Assembly: GCF_036884655.1 (NCBI RefSeq)
Contig: NC_088342.1
Location: 17,609,501-17,673,500, forward strand
From: Musa acuminata AAA Group
Lineage: Eukaryota; Streptophyta; Magnoliopsida; Zingiberales; Musaceae
DNA length: 64,000 bases
Reading direction: 5' to 3'
Positions 34,465 through 46,210 of the stretch are shown in pieces (within the stretch, counting starts at the first letter, position 1; every line of letters begins with the position of its first letter). A program made the translations under genes and the position numbers. The notes below the pieces were generated by a model, which was given only the letters and a program-made list of their open reading frames with translations, was not told the origin of the DNA and did no database searches.

Positions 34465-35729
34465 GTATAGGCTGAGATAAGTGATGGTCGAAAGGGTTGG
34501 TGGATCGGTGGATGTAGGCTACGATTTAGGCTTGTTTTATGGCAGTTTTGGGTGCAGTTTGAGGGTGTGGTTTAGTGGAGTTTTAGGGCTGTGGATGAAA
34601 GTTTTGGATCTGTGGTAGATGGCAGCAAAGGTTTGATAGAAATCAGTGGAAGTTTCAGCAAGTATGTGCTGTCTTGTAAGAGTAGAATTGTCGTCGAAGA
34701 AACAATGGTTTCTCGATGTAATTTCTACCAAAAACTTAAGAGAATTGAGGAGGGAATTGATAGCAAAATCACAGATTATATGACAGCAAGGATGTCTAAT
34801 TTAATCAAGAGAATTTTAGCAGTATAACAGCAAGAAAATTGGTGCAAGTTGCGATAGCAGAATTGTTGTCGAAAAATTTCAACAGGTTACGATGAAAATT
34901 TGCAGCAACACAAAATTATTTTTAGAGATGAATTCCTTAATATATCAATCTTAAATGGAAGCCAAGATGATCTATGATGTGTATAAGAAATTTCATTCAA
35001 AAAAAATTGCAAATAGATGGGTTAAGGCAACAATATGCCGCTGAAATTTTCTGCAGCACAGATTTTTAAGTATAGCAGATTGGACGTAAAAGATCAGTGG
35101 TTTATATTGAGAATTTTTTGATGAAACCAAAGGGAAATCCACTGTTAGGAAGTGTAAAAGCTATCATAAAAATTTCGTACAGATTTGGATAGAAATAATA
35201 TAGTATCAAGATCAAACAAACAGTGCTATGCGGCTGAAATTTTACAGTGCAGATTTTCAAGTATAGCAGATTAGACGTAAAAGATCAATGGTTTATATTG
35301 AGAATTTTTTGAAAAAACCAAAGGGAAATTTGCTGTTAGGAAGTGTCAAAGATGTCATAAAAATTTGGATAGAAAAAGCATAGTAGCAAGATCAAACAGA
35401 TGGTGCAATGCGGTTGGAATTCTGCAATGTATCTTTCGTCGTAGAGATGAAAACTTTGTGACGAAAGGTTTATGCAGCAATATAGGAACAGTTTTTTTTT
35501 TTGGATTTTCGAATAAGGATAACTAAATTGCAGCAGCAGTAAGGTAGGAAACCAGAACATGTTGCAATTCACGGGGAGATCAAAGGATGATCTATGGTGG
35601 TGGAGATGATGGCGGAATTCGGCGATGATCTTTTAAGCAATTGTGGGAATTGCTTTGGGAGGTTGTGGAGGGCTGATGGATGGCAATGGAAGGGCAGCGA
35701 GATGCCAAGAACGCTTCTCTGATACCAGG

Positions 35730-36167
35730 TGTTAGAACCCTTGCAGATTCTAAACTTGGGGTTGATCTCTTTAGGGGATCGGCCTCCTTGGAACTCTATA
35801 GGGGTTCCTCCCTCCAAGTTGCTACTTAAAGGCTGCAGAAAAGATTCATCTATTGCTTATGAAAAGAGAAGGAATACATGGCTATTTATAGGGCTTCTAA
35901 ACCCTAACTCCTAATAGGACTCCTACTTAAGACTCTTACTTCTAACCAACTCCTAGTAGGACTCCTAGTCAAGACTCATATTCCCTTACAACTCCTAATT
36001 CTTCTCTAAGAAAACACCTCCTACATGAATGCCCCTCTCAATTAGGACTCTCCTAGCTAGAGTCCTAACAGAATGTCCCTCTCAATTAGGACTCTCCTAG
36101 CTAGAGTCCTAACAGTTTTACATGAATGTCCCTCTCAATTAGGACTCTCCAAGCTAGAGTCCTTACA
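35730..36167 (-). repeat. E5 5' LTR (subfamily B)
   Basis: A 438-bp LTR with the same triplicated terminus as its partner. The last base triplet differs (CCTTACA instead of CCTAACA). It is followed by the target duplication GACTG. Two ~190-bp leader units lie left of it at about 35,035-35,400. Confidence 0.92.
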
Positions 36168-36172
36168 GACTG

Positions 36173-36350
36173 AGGGATGGACTTGAGTCTATAACCTTAG
36201 GTCGTGCATCAACAATAGACGCGGATCTGCATGAGATACTGGTGCAAGTTCAGTGGAGATATCGCCAACTAACGTAGTCATTATCCATTGACTTTGGTCA
36301 TTCTTCATCCAGTTTTTCAATAAGAGTTTCGGGTGAAACTTTTAGCCCTT
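36173..36350 (-). pseudogene. Family B relic: piece between E5 and E4
   Basis: These 178 bp belong to the old gypsy host between its gag zinc knuckle (41,591 onward) and protease (30,777 downward). The minus strand reads VSPETLIEKLDEE and then a degraded linker. The last five bases, CCCTT, are the left target duplication of E4. Confidence 0.55.
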
Positions 36351-36743
36351 TGTTAGGACTCTAGCTAGGAGAGTCCTAATTGAGAGGGACATTCATGTAA
36401 AACCTACCTAAGCTGACCCCTATTAAAGAGGTGAAGAGGTCGGCTAGGGTTAGAAGTTGTTTCTTAGAGACGAATTAGGAGTTGTAAAGGAATAGGAGTC
36501 TTGAGTAGAAGTCCTATTAGGAGTTGGTTAGAAGTAGGAGTCTTGAGTAGGAGTCCTATTAGGAGTTAGGGTTTAGAAACCCTATAAATAGTCATGTATT
36601 CCTCCTTTTTTGATAAGCAATAGATGAATCTTTTCTGCAGCCTTTGAGCAGCAACTTGGAGGGAGGAACCCCTATAGAGTTCCAAGGAGGCCGATCCCCT
36701 AAAGAGATCAACCCCAAGTTTAGAATCTGCAAGGGTTCTAATA
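36351..36743 (+). repeat. E4 5' LTR (subfamily A)
   Basis: A 393-bp LTR, starting TGTTAGGACTCTAGC. Its U3 part has the terminal hairpin and two direct copies of TAGGAGTCTTGAGTAG followed by GTCCTATTAGGAGTT. The promoter core follows at 36,567-36,590. Confidence 0.93.
36567..36590 (+). promoter_or_regulatory. LTR promoter core: inverted telobox plus TATA box
   Basis: The sequence TAGGGTTTAGAAACCCTA is a near-perfect inverted repeat of the plant telobox (AAACCCTA). It overlaps a TATA box, CTATAAATA (36,582-36,590). The same core is in the other LTRs of the family. The TATA box about 150 bp before the LTR end fits U3-R transcription start. Telobox binding by host factors is inference. Confidence 0.65.
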
Positions 36744-36761
36744 CCTGGTATCAGAGCAGCG
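36744..36761 (+). other. E4 primer-binding site (initiator methionine tRNA)
   Basis: CCTGGTATCAGAGCAGCG directly follows the 5' LTR. TGGTATCAGAGC is complementary to the 3' end of plant initiator tRNA-Met, the usual primer for this class. The same site, reverse-complemented, borders the right LTR of the minus-strand copies. Confidence 0.9.
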
Positions 36762-38015
36762 TTCTTGGCGTCTTGCTGCCCTTCCATAGCCATCCATCAA
36801 CCCTCCACAACCGCGCAAAGCAATTCCCACAATTGCTTAAAAGATCGTCGCCAAATTCCGCCATCATCTCCACCACTACGGATCATTCTTTGATCTCCCC
36901 GTGAATTGCAACAGGTTCTGTTTTTCTACCTTATTGCTGCTGCAATTTAGTTATCCTTGTTTGAAAATCCCAAAAAAATTATTCCTATATTGCTACATAA
37001 ACTTTTCGTCATAAAGTTTTCATCTTTACGACGAAAGATACATTGCAGAATTCCAACCGTATAGCACCGTCTGTTTGATCTTGCTACTGTGTTTTTTCTA
37101 TCCAAATCTCTATGAAATTTTTATGACATCTTTGACACTTCCTAACAGCAGATTTTCCTTTGGTTTTGTCTAAAAATTCTCAATATAAACCATTGATATT
37201 TTACATCTAATCTGCTATACTTGAAAATCTGCACTGTAAAATTTCCGCCGCATAGCACTATTTTTTTATCTTGATACTACGTTGTTTCTATCCAAATCTC
37301 TACGAAATTTTTATGATAGCTTTGACACTTCCTAACAGTGGATTTCCCTTTGGTTTCATCAAAAAATTCTCAATATAAACCACTGATCTTTTACGTCCAA
37401 TCTGCTATACCTAAAAATCTGTGCTGCAAAAAATTTCAGCCGCATATTGTTGCCTTAACCCATCTATTTGCAATCTTTTTTGAATGAAATTTCTTATACA
37501 CTTCATAGATCATCTTGGCTTCCATCTAATATTGATCTATTGAGGAATTCATCTCTAAAAACGATTTTGTGTTGCTGCAAATTTTCATCGTAAACCGCTG
37601 AAATTTTACGACGAGAATTCTGCTATCGTAACTTGCACCAATTTCCTTGCTATTATACTGCCGAAATTTTCTTGATTAAATTAGTCATCCTTGCTGTCAT
37701 ATAAACTGTGATTTTGAAATCAATTCTCTTCTTAATTCTCTCATGTTTTTGGTGGAAATTACGTCGAGAAACCGTTGTTTCTTCGACGACAATTCTACTC
37801 TTACAAGACAGCACATACTTGCTGCAACTTCCACTTATTTCTATCAAACCTTTGCTACCATCTACCACAGATCCAAAACTTTAATTTACAGCCCTAAAAC
37901 TACACCAAACCACACCCTCAAACTGCACCCAAAATAGCCACAAAACAATCTTAAACCGTAGCCTACATCCACCAATCCACCAACCCTTTCGACCATCACC
38001 TCTCTTAACCAATAC

Positions 38016-39284
38016 ATGCCTTTAACCCGACAACAAAAGAGAGATCTTAACATCACAGATTTGGCGACAAATACTATGGCATCTGAGGAAGTAATCAATG
38101 CTAAATTTGAAGCCTTCGAGGTGCGAATGGAGGATAAGATTCGGACGCTCTTTACCGAACTCAGATTGGGCCGACCACTAAGCCCGAAGAAATCACATCA
38201 AGGAGAGAGCTTTGCCCAATCGCACCAAGCCCGAAGATATGACTTCCAAGAGAGGGGAAGCTCTATGACCAACCCCAACTATCCATGCATGAGAGTGGAC
38301 TTCCCTAGATGGGAAGAAGGCGACCCAATTGGTTGGATCTCGCGCGCAGAGTGATATTTTCGGTACCATAAAACCGCAGATGCATCTATGGTGAAAATTG
38401 CAGCTATACATCTTGAAGGGGATGCTATAAAGTGGTTTGATCGGTTTGAACATACTTATGGAGTCCTTTCATGGCGACAATTCAAAGAAGGACTGCTGAT
38501 CCGCTTCAGACCAACCGATTACGAGAATATTGACGGACAACTAGCAAAGATCCGACAAACCTCTACCATTCAGGAGTACCAAATCAGGTTTGAAAGGTTA
38601 TCAAATCAAACTCATGATTGGTCTCAAAAACAGCTATTGAGGACCTTCATTGAGGGCTTGAAGCCGGAGATCCGAGAAGTTAAAGCGCGACAACCGTATA
38701 CGCTTATGGCAGCCATCTCTTTCGCACGACATCAAGAGGAGCAATTGAACCATGAAGCTCGGAGGACTAGGGTCGCTCCTCAACCAGTAATATTGAAGCC
38801 CTCAGCCCCCCCTACTGTCGACCAAGTCCCTACACCAAAGAAGTTAACAAGAGAAGAGCTTCGGGAGCGATATGCGAAGGGGTTATGTTGGCATTGTGAC
38901 GAGCTGTGGAGCCGTGAGCATCGCTGTAGTAAAGGGGGACTTCTTATGATTGAACCGATAGAAGAAGAGGTCATTGAACATCCAGAAGAAAGCCTTGAAC
39001 ATGAAGAAGAAGATGCAGAAGAAGATCCACAACCGACCGAAGTTACGGTACATACACTAGTTGGCTACTCAAACCCGCAAACGATGAAAGTTAGAGGCCT
39101 TCTCAAACAACAACCGATCACTGTTCTCATCGACACGGGCAGCACTAATAACTTCATAAACAGTAAGGTTGTTGTCCATATGAACTTACCTATTGAGAAT
39201 TGTAGCAGGTTTGTCGTTAAGGTCGCTAACGGACGGATTTTGAAGTATGATCATAGGTGCCCGCAGGTGAAACTGTTGCTGTAG
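38016..39284 (+). pseudogene. E4 gag-protease, one internal stop
   Basis: A single frame runs from MPLTRQQKRD at 38,016 to TAG at 39,282-39,284, broken only by TGA at 38,352-38,354 in the segment ISRAE(R)YF, a CGA-to-TGA type change. It holds the capsid-type region (GDAIKWFDRFEHTYG), zinc knuckle CWHCDELWSREHRC, the Glu-rich linker and the protease VLIDTGSTNNF. It ends KLLL followed by TAG. The same TAG is present in E7, while E2, E5 and E6 have CAG. Confidence 0.93.
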
Positions 39285-41160
39285 GACCAAGAGATAATTG
39301 CAGATTTCTTCCTCCTCCCTCTTGATGATCATGAGGTCATACTCAGAATTAAATGGTTGATGACATTAGGTGATATTTCTTGAAATTTTATGCAACTAAT
39401 TATAAAATTTTACAGTAAGGAGAAACAGGTGATACTGCACGGGAAACGTGAGGGCGACGTAACGATGATTTGCACACAACAAATTGAGAAGGTTTTGCAT
39501 AAAGCATGCAGGGGCTTTTTGGTACTACTTGAGTAGCAAATTAAAGGAGAGCCAATAGAATTTGAAGATCCAAACCTATTTCTTTTGCTTGCTGAATTTT
39601 GAGATATATTTGACGAGCCGCACAACCTACCTCTTACTCGTCGGCATGATCATTGTATAATGATTTTTCCAGTCAAATCTCCAACAAATACTCAGCCATA
39701 TTGGTATCCACATCTTGAGAAAGATGAAATAGAAAGGATTGCAAAAGAGATGCTTGAAACAAGAGTTATTCGACCAAGTTGCAACCTCTACTCTTCACCG
39801 GTGCTACTTGTACGCAAGAAGGACGGAACATAGCGAATATGCGTTGATTACCGAGCTCTCAATGGCATAACCATCAAGGATAAATACCCTATTCCAGTAG
39901 TAGATGAATTGCTAGATGAAAGGAAGCACAAATCTTCACAAAGTTGGACCTTCGATCCGGGTATTATCAAATATGAGTGTATGAAGAAGTCATACCGAAA
40001 ACCGCCTTTCGAACACACAACGGCCACTACGAATTTTTACTTTCTTCAACAAAAGGTGAAATATCTTGGGCATATCATATCAGAGGAAGGTGTGACGGTG
40101 GACCCCTTCAAAATTGAAGCAATGCAAAACTGGCCTACCCCGAGGAACATAAAATTGCTACATGGCTTTCTGGGTTTAACAGGCTACTACCGTAAGTTCG
40201 TGAAAAACTATGGAAAGATCAGTGCACCACTTACTTCCTTACTGGAAAAAGATGTCTTCCAATGGTCGGACAGAGCCTCCACTGCCTTCGACAAACTTAA
40301 GGCAGCCATAACGACGACGCCGGTGCTAGCGCTACCAGATTTCAACCGACCCTTCATCAATAAGGCCGATGCATCTGGAGACAGAATAGGAGACGTTCTC
40401 ATGCAAGATGGTCGACCACTCACATACATTAGCAAGACATTGTCTCCCCCCTATCAAAACATGTTAACATATGATAAGGAGATGCTCACCATTATGCACG
40501 CAGCAACGAGGTGGAGATCGTACTTGATCAGGCGATACTTTCAAATCAAGATCGACCATAAAAGCTTAAAATATCTCTTGGAGCAGAAGATATCTTCTCC
40601 CGAGCAGCAAAAATGGGTAACAAAACTTCTTGGATTTGATTATGAAGTAACTTACAAAAAGTGGAAAGAGAATGTTGTTGCAGATGCGCTTTCGCAGCTA
40701 CCTAAGCAAGCTGAATTTTCGATCGTTTTACTTCCAACCAGCAACTTCCTTGAGGATATTAAGATGGAATGGCAGGAAAATTCGAAGACTAGTAAGATCA
40801 AAAAAAAATTGGAGGAAGCACCAAGCTCCGTGGCTCATTACAATTGGGACTCAAAAGAATTATACTATAAGGGTACTAAATTGAAAAGGAGTATGGCATA
40901 TCACCCACAAATCGACGACCAAACAGAAGTTGTAAATAGGTGCTTGGAGACAGCCCAAAGCCACCCACCAAATATGACTATCCAAGGAGAACTCCAGACC
41001 CAGCCAAGTGCTACTATTGATCGATGGATCGTGACTCGACGACGACGACCCACTGCTAAAGTGCTAATATAGTGGGTGAACCTACTAACAGAAGATGCCA
41101 CTTGGGAGAACTATGATGACTTGAAGATCAAATTCCCAAAATTCATGAATTGTCAGCCTC
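39285..41160 (+). pseudogene. E4 pol: damaged RT, RNase H, further-deleted integrase
   Basis: 39,285-39,900 has several stops (for example at DIS-NFMQ, LLE-QIKG and DGT-RICVD). 39,909-41,072 is open through the shared out-of-frame block (ERKHKSSQSW), then KVKYLGHIIS, RNase H (KIDHKSLKY) and the integrase remnant. An extra deletion fuses YYKG directly to TKLKRSMAYHPQ, losing the CIFTSRFW segment that other copies keep. The chromodomain-like tail (VLI, stop, WVNLLTEDATWENY) is broken. The purine tract GAAGAGGGCGGGT precedes the LTR. Confidence 0.92.
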
Positions 41161-41191
41161 GAGGACAAGGCTGATTTGAAGAGGGCGGGTC

Positions 41192-41585
41192 TGTTAGGAC
41201 TCTAGCTAGGAGAGTCCTAATTGAGAGGGACATTCATGTAAAACCTACCTAAGCCGACCCCTATTAAAGAGGTGAAGAGGTCGGCTAGGGTTAGGAGGTT
41301 GTTTCTTAGAGAAGAATTAGGAGTTGTAAAGGAATAGGAGTCTTGAGTAGAAGTCCTATTAGGAGTTGGTTAGAAGTAGGAGTCTTGAGTAGGAGTCCTA
41401 TTAGGAGTTAGGGTTTAGAAACCCTATAAATAGCCATGTATTCCTCCTCTTTTGATAAGCAATAGATGAATCTTTTCTGCAGCCTTTGAGCAGCAACTTG
41501 GAGGGAGGAACCCCTATAGAGTTCCAAGGAGGCCGATCCCCTAAAGATATCAACCCCAAGTTTAGAATCTGCAAGGGTTCTAATA
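41192..41585 (+). repeat. E4 3' LTR (subfamily A)
   Basis: A 394-bp LTR pairing with 36,351-36,743, ending TCTAATA and followed by CCCTT. Open frames on the minus strand across it are LTR sequence. Confidence 0.93.
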
Positions 41586-41590
41586 CCCTT

Positions 41591-42600
41591 CTTCTTGACA
41601 TGACTTGCAATTATACAATGATAATAGAATAGGTCACTTATTTCCAATGACAAAGAATTCTACCGTTCCCTAAATTTTTCTTAGCTTTCAAGGAGGCCTC
41701 TTTAGCCTTCTCCGCAATCTTCTTGCTCCAAGTTATATTCTTCTTCTTGATTGTCATAGTCGTCACGCTAGTGCTCGAGATGTCATAAGTCAATTTGGTA
41801 CTAATTTGATTATGCAAACAAGTGATATATTTCATGATTGTCGAGTGGTCGTCAAAGGAAAACATGCACACCACCGCTTGTCAAAATTCAATGCAGTCTT
41901 GCAACGATTAGTCTCTCCCTTAGCATAAGCTATGTCATCTTCTCCACCGATCTTTAAGGTAACCCATTAGATAGAATTCTTCTCAAGTGAGTTTTAATTG
42001 TCCCCATGTCACCACTTCGTCGTTATAAGATTGAAAGTATGTGTTCCACCATACAAGCGCATGACCAATCAACTTGAGTAGCACAAGCGCAACTTTATTT
42101 TCTTTGTTGTACCCATAGAGAATAAAATAAGTCTCTAGTTGATCAAGTCATGCATCTAATACCTCAGCATTGATGAAGTCTTCATTGAGGGTATGTCAAT
42201 CTAGACTTCAATTCGGAAAGGTCAAACCTTGTTGCTACCACCAAAATTGCAGCATCATCGCCATTGTTGTCATTGTGCATCTTCAACAAACTGATTTCGG
42301 AATTTGACGATGATGGCTCCTTCTCTCAAGCTACGACATGCTTGTCTCGATCTTCTTTCGTTGTTAGATTGGCTTGAGATTGAATCCAAACCATCACAAC
42401 CTTCATTTTAGCGAAGGTGTCATGACTTGGGCAGCAAGGCCCGCCAGGGCTGCTAGATTGCTCGTTATTACATTGTCTCTTCTTTTCGTTGGAGATCGAG
42501 GTTGAAATTCTAACTCTTGTGGTTCTTTGCCCAATGCCTTGTATCTTTGCCTAGCGGTAACCATTAACAAGTGAAGGATCTTTGATCTGACACCACCTAA
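41591..42600 (-). pseudogene. Family B relic: gag and primer site
   Basis: On the minus strand, 42,403-42,642 encodes a gag-like N-terminus (RQRYKALGKEPQELEFQPRS). Further on are decayed capsid segments and, at 41,638-41,874, STIMKYITCLHNQISTKL with KAKKNLGNGRILCHWK. Next comes the zinc-knuckle remnant (YYHCIIASHVKKK), where E4 is inserted. A degraded primer site (reverse complement of TGGTGTCAGATC) lies at about 42,585-42,597. This resembles gag of RNA-packaging gypsy elements but has many stops. Confidence 0.65.
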
Positions 42601-43830
42601 TCCATATGGGGAAGGACTTGACCACGTCGAACCTCCCTCCAAGTGGATTTATGTCTTTGTTGAGGAGTTGCATCTTTTGTTGCAGAATACAGAAATTTGG
42701 AAAGGGAAATCGATCTACTTTACTTCAAAACAGAAGTACTTAAACACAGAACTAATTAAAAGACTTCATGAGTGACAAATGCTTGGACTTCTTGCACACA
42801 AGTGCAGATTAAAGAAGTCGTAACTTGTTGCCATCTTCTCTCCCTTTCTCTCCTTTTCTTCTCAACTGACAGCACCTCTCCGTAGTGCTGCGGAAGGGGC
42901 TACTTCTGTCGGAGTTGTTGATGCATCTTTTGATGTCGGAGACGAAGACGAAGCTATTGTTCAAATGGATCTCTGCTGTAAGGTTCTATCGTAGCCGAGG
43001 AAGAAACTGGAATAGAACTCTTGTTGTTGCTACGAGGAAGAAGATGAAGCTTCGGTTGTTGCTTAAAGAAAGGCTGCTAAAGCTCTTCTCCTTCTCTTCT
43101 TGCTGTTGCCCAAGGCTCCTTTTGCAAGTTATTAGGGCCAACTAGCCCTGATGCTAAGGTTGTTGAACCCTCTTCTTTTGTCCCCTCTTCTCTCAGCTTG
43201 GACTCTTCCTAGGGTCAACTGGGACTTGAGGAAGCTCTAGACTTCTTATACCTTCAGATGGTCTGAGAATGGTGCACCTCCCCTTGTTTTATAGGCTTGA
43301 TGGGTGGAGTCCTAACTAGTTTAATACTCTCTCTTCCTAGTGCTTGTAGGGGTGGAGTCCTAACTACGTCAGGACCCTCTCTTCCTAGTGCTTTTAGGGA
43401 TGAAGTCCTTACTACATTGGGACTCTCCCTTGCTACGATCAGTGCCCCTAGCTCTCTTCCTCAATTTAGCCACCTACTCCTCTCCTAATCCAAGTGGGAC
43501 TTGGATTGAGTATGTTGCATGTTGGAGTTGAGGTTGGAGCTGGTCCAATCTGACTTCTGGGCTTGAAATTGAGCTCAAATTCGGTTCAGCAGGATTGAGA
43601 TTGAATTGGAGTTCGACTCAAACTCTGGCTGGGCTACATTGAACTTCGACCAAAACTTGGTTTGAGCTGAACTCAAGTGAGAAATAAGTTGTGTTTGATC
43701 TTGTCCTTGAGCTTAGATTCGAGCTTGAGATTGGTTATATAGGATTAGGATTGATTTGGAGTTCGACACGAACTCCGATTGAGCTGAATTGAAGTTTAAC
43801 TAAAATTTGGCTTGATTGTCCCTTATCACA
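42600..43830 (-). repeat. 5' LTR of the family B relic
   Basis: The segment lies between the degraded primer site and the U3 start TGTGATAAGGGACAATC at 43,813-43,830 (minus strand). Its outer half matches the LTR fragment at 29,636-30,014. It holds a local duplication of CTCTCTTCCTAGTGCTT with GGAGTCCTAAC at about 43,330 and 43,380. Open frames at 42,885-43,145 and 43,297-43,488 are not supported as genes. Confidence 0.55.
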
Positions 43831-45781
43831 TTAGGAGGTATAGAAAGCATTGGATAAGGGACAACTCCTCAACTCAATAGATCCATGGTGTCAGTCCCAG
43901 GATGTGTTTGGTTAGAGTTATATCGTTATCATATTATGGCTAATATAAAGAAGACACGAGTCATTAATCAGAAAATCGAAGTTACCTATTTTTAACCCCA
44001 ATTTGGAAACCTTTAAGGCACAATAAACACTTGATACAAAGAATATCAATGAGCTTGATTGTCACTACCAAGTCAGCATCCCGAAGTTGCTAATTTTGAT
44101 CCTTTGGAAGAACTTTAACAAGAGCTAATAAGACTTTTACCCTCATACACATGACTACCATGAGCTCTAAATATTATATGCGACAATGAAAGCAAAGAAC
44201 ATAAGATGATCTTATGGGGCATGAAAAACATTCTTAACATTGATCAGGAGAAGTGAAAAAGACATTGGTAATAGAACATAGTTATGATGGAACCAAGGTT
44301 CCTTCTTTCATCCAGACTGATATATATATACAAGGCGACATTTACCAGTACATGTGTCAGTCAAGATTCAAATTGCCCCTTGTTAGGTGGTCTGGTCCCG
44401 TTCATTCCTTTGCTATTCTAGAGTTAAATAGCAAGACTCTCTCTCTCACACACATCAGCCCACCCATTTGTTATTCACACAGCCCACTAGTGGGTGCTCC
44501 TCTTTCACTTCTTCTCCTTCCCTCCTCCCACTTTTGTTACTGTGTTATGTGCCAGCATACCAACCATGGTATACCAGTTCATATGGCTCTAGCTAGGGAC
44601 CAATACAGGTCTAGTACCTGAGATCTCAAACAATGGATATGAGTTAACTATGGTGCTTATTATCCTAGCAGCATGAGGAGGCTATTATGTATATAAACGA
44701 TCTTAGCACATACTAAACAAGCTTATTGACCTCAATAGATGCCTGTATATACAGAGTTTTAATAGAGAATTGACAGGTTTCTAAAACAAGGATACTTGTA
44801 TTTATATTATGGCATCAAAACAATTTGACAATGGAGAAAGACCATTTGATAATGGCACAATGTGTAGTATCATTATACCATTCCTTTGATCATAAAATCA
44901 ACCATATTTATATGATGACTACAACATTAACTTGGCATGCAACCCCAAAACTTAGTACCACTGACTTTCAATATGGAGATAGACTCATATTGTTTCTAGC
45001 TGATAGATTGGAAAATTATCTTGAAGGGATGCATTCATCTTATTATTATGATTTTACCCTTTACAACTACAATATCTGTAATAATTTCTCAAGTTGGCAT
45101 ACTTTATTGAATGTCTCTATGTTTATTTTTCTTCTCATTTTAAAAACTTAGGCCACATATGATTTATTATTTGACCATATATAATCCAAGAGCCATATTA
45201 GAAATTTGCATTAGGGTTTGACCTGTGTTTTTAGTTTATAAGATATGTATTCTCAAAATCTTGAACATATAAATCCATGACATTTTACACCGTAATTTAC
45301 ACAATTTACAACAAGAAAGTCAAAATCTAGTTGTGCAGCCCCAACAAATACTCAACTCTATTGGCATGGCCTCAAAGCTTCTCCAATTAATCCCTAATCC
45401 TGGTAGAACAATTCAGCAAGTTCTATGACCTTGTGTCCCTCATCTGTAACTCATCAAAAATTTCCAATGATCTTCTTCATCAACTTACCTTTCAAGTCCA
45501 TTAATAATCAACTTGGCACATTCAGAGATGGTTGTCAGCTACTTTATAAAATACTCAGTCAACCTGTTAGATAAGCAAATTTTGATTATTCATGCATGGC
45601 ACGACTATCCATAGTAGTCATATCCACCTTAATTGCTTCTTTCTTCCACAAATTTGTCTTCTTCAATTCTATTTTTCTGCCTATCTTTTCCAACAACATG
45701 CAAATACATATCAAGTCTTTGTTCTTGTTCTGAAGTTTCTGTAATTGTCATACAGTGATAATCCAATATGTTGTCATTGTT
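43831..45781. other. About 1.9 kb with no recognised gene
   Basis: Mostly AT-rich DNA. From about 44,294 to 44,640 there are GTACC/GTATACC-type motifs (CAAGGTTCC at the start, GGTATACCAG, TAGTACC) reminiscent of the hAT-like elements, but no matching ends or duplication were found. At 45,300-45,780 the minus strand has scattered peptide-like pieces broken by stops, which may be an old pseudogene. Open frames at 44,253-44,621 and 44,825-45,151 have no known motif. Confidence 0.4.
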
Positions 45782-46210
45782 GTTCTAGGCAAGGTTCGCA
45801 TTATCGTACCGTACCAACGTTTCGACCTGGGCTCGGTATGGTATGGTACGGTGTACCAAGCGGTACACCCAGGTGTACCAAGCTGTACACCTGATTTCAT
45901 AGATTTAACCTTCTGAAAATATCTGAAAATTAAAAAAAAAGTTAGGATAGGATTTTCAAGTTACAAATTAATATAGTAATAGTATAAGTTTAGCAAAATC
46001 AATATAAATTAGGTAAGAATAGTATCACATATCTTTTTCGGGCTTTGAGGTAGTCTTGTTCGAGGTTCGTATTTCAGCCCGTTATAGATTGAAATATCTA
46101 CAGAAAAATCAGTTGAATTGTTAGACTATTTTGTTACAATATAAACTCTAAAATTCAAATGAATTAAATAATCACATATGTAGATATACCTAATTGTTGA
46201 TTACTTGATT

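Larger units (their letters stand above)
30778..36167 (-). mobile_element. E5: chromovirus copy, subfamily B, full length
   Basis: This 5,390-bp element has two 438-bp LTRs and a perfect 5-bp target duplication, GACTG (30,773-30,777 and 36,168-36,172). It lies within the protease region of the family B gypsy relic. Coding order is as in E1. The left LTR is followed by the purine tract (GACCCGCCCTCTTC). The right LTR is preceded by the primer site. It carries the subfamily B RT indel. Confidence 0.94.
36351..41585 (+). mobile_element. E4: chromovirus copy, subfamily A, full length, plus strand
   Basis: This 5,235-bp element has LTRs of 393 and 394 bp and a perfect CCCTT target duplication (36,346-36,350 and 41,586-41,590). 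It is the only one of the seven copies on the plus strand. Both LTRs end TCTAATA rather than TCTAACA. By eye the two LTRs differ at about six positions plus one indel, so it is a fairly recent insertion. It interrupts the gag zinc knuckle of the family B relic. Confidence 0.95.

Noticed and set aside
36744..36761. Possible tRNA gene fragment
   Set aside because: It is only complementary to the tRNA 3' end and sits directly after an LTR, so it is a primer-binding site. No tRNA gene was recognised in the window.
39282..39284. Programmed readthrough of TAG between protease and pol, as in some retroviruses
   Set aside because: Related copies have CAG and pol is already damaged. C-to-T decay is simpler. 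Kept only as a weak finding.
44294..44640. Third hAT-like MITE
   Set aside because: It starts CAAGG and has GTACC-type motifs, but I found no matching right end and no 8-bp duplication.
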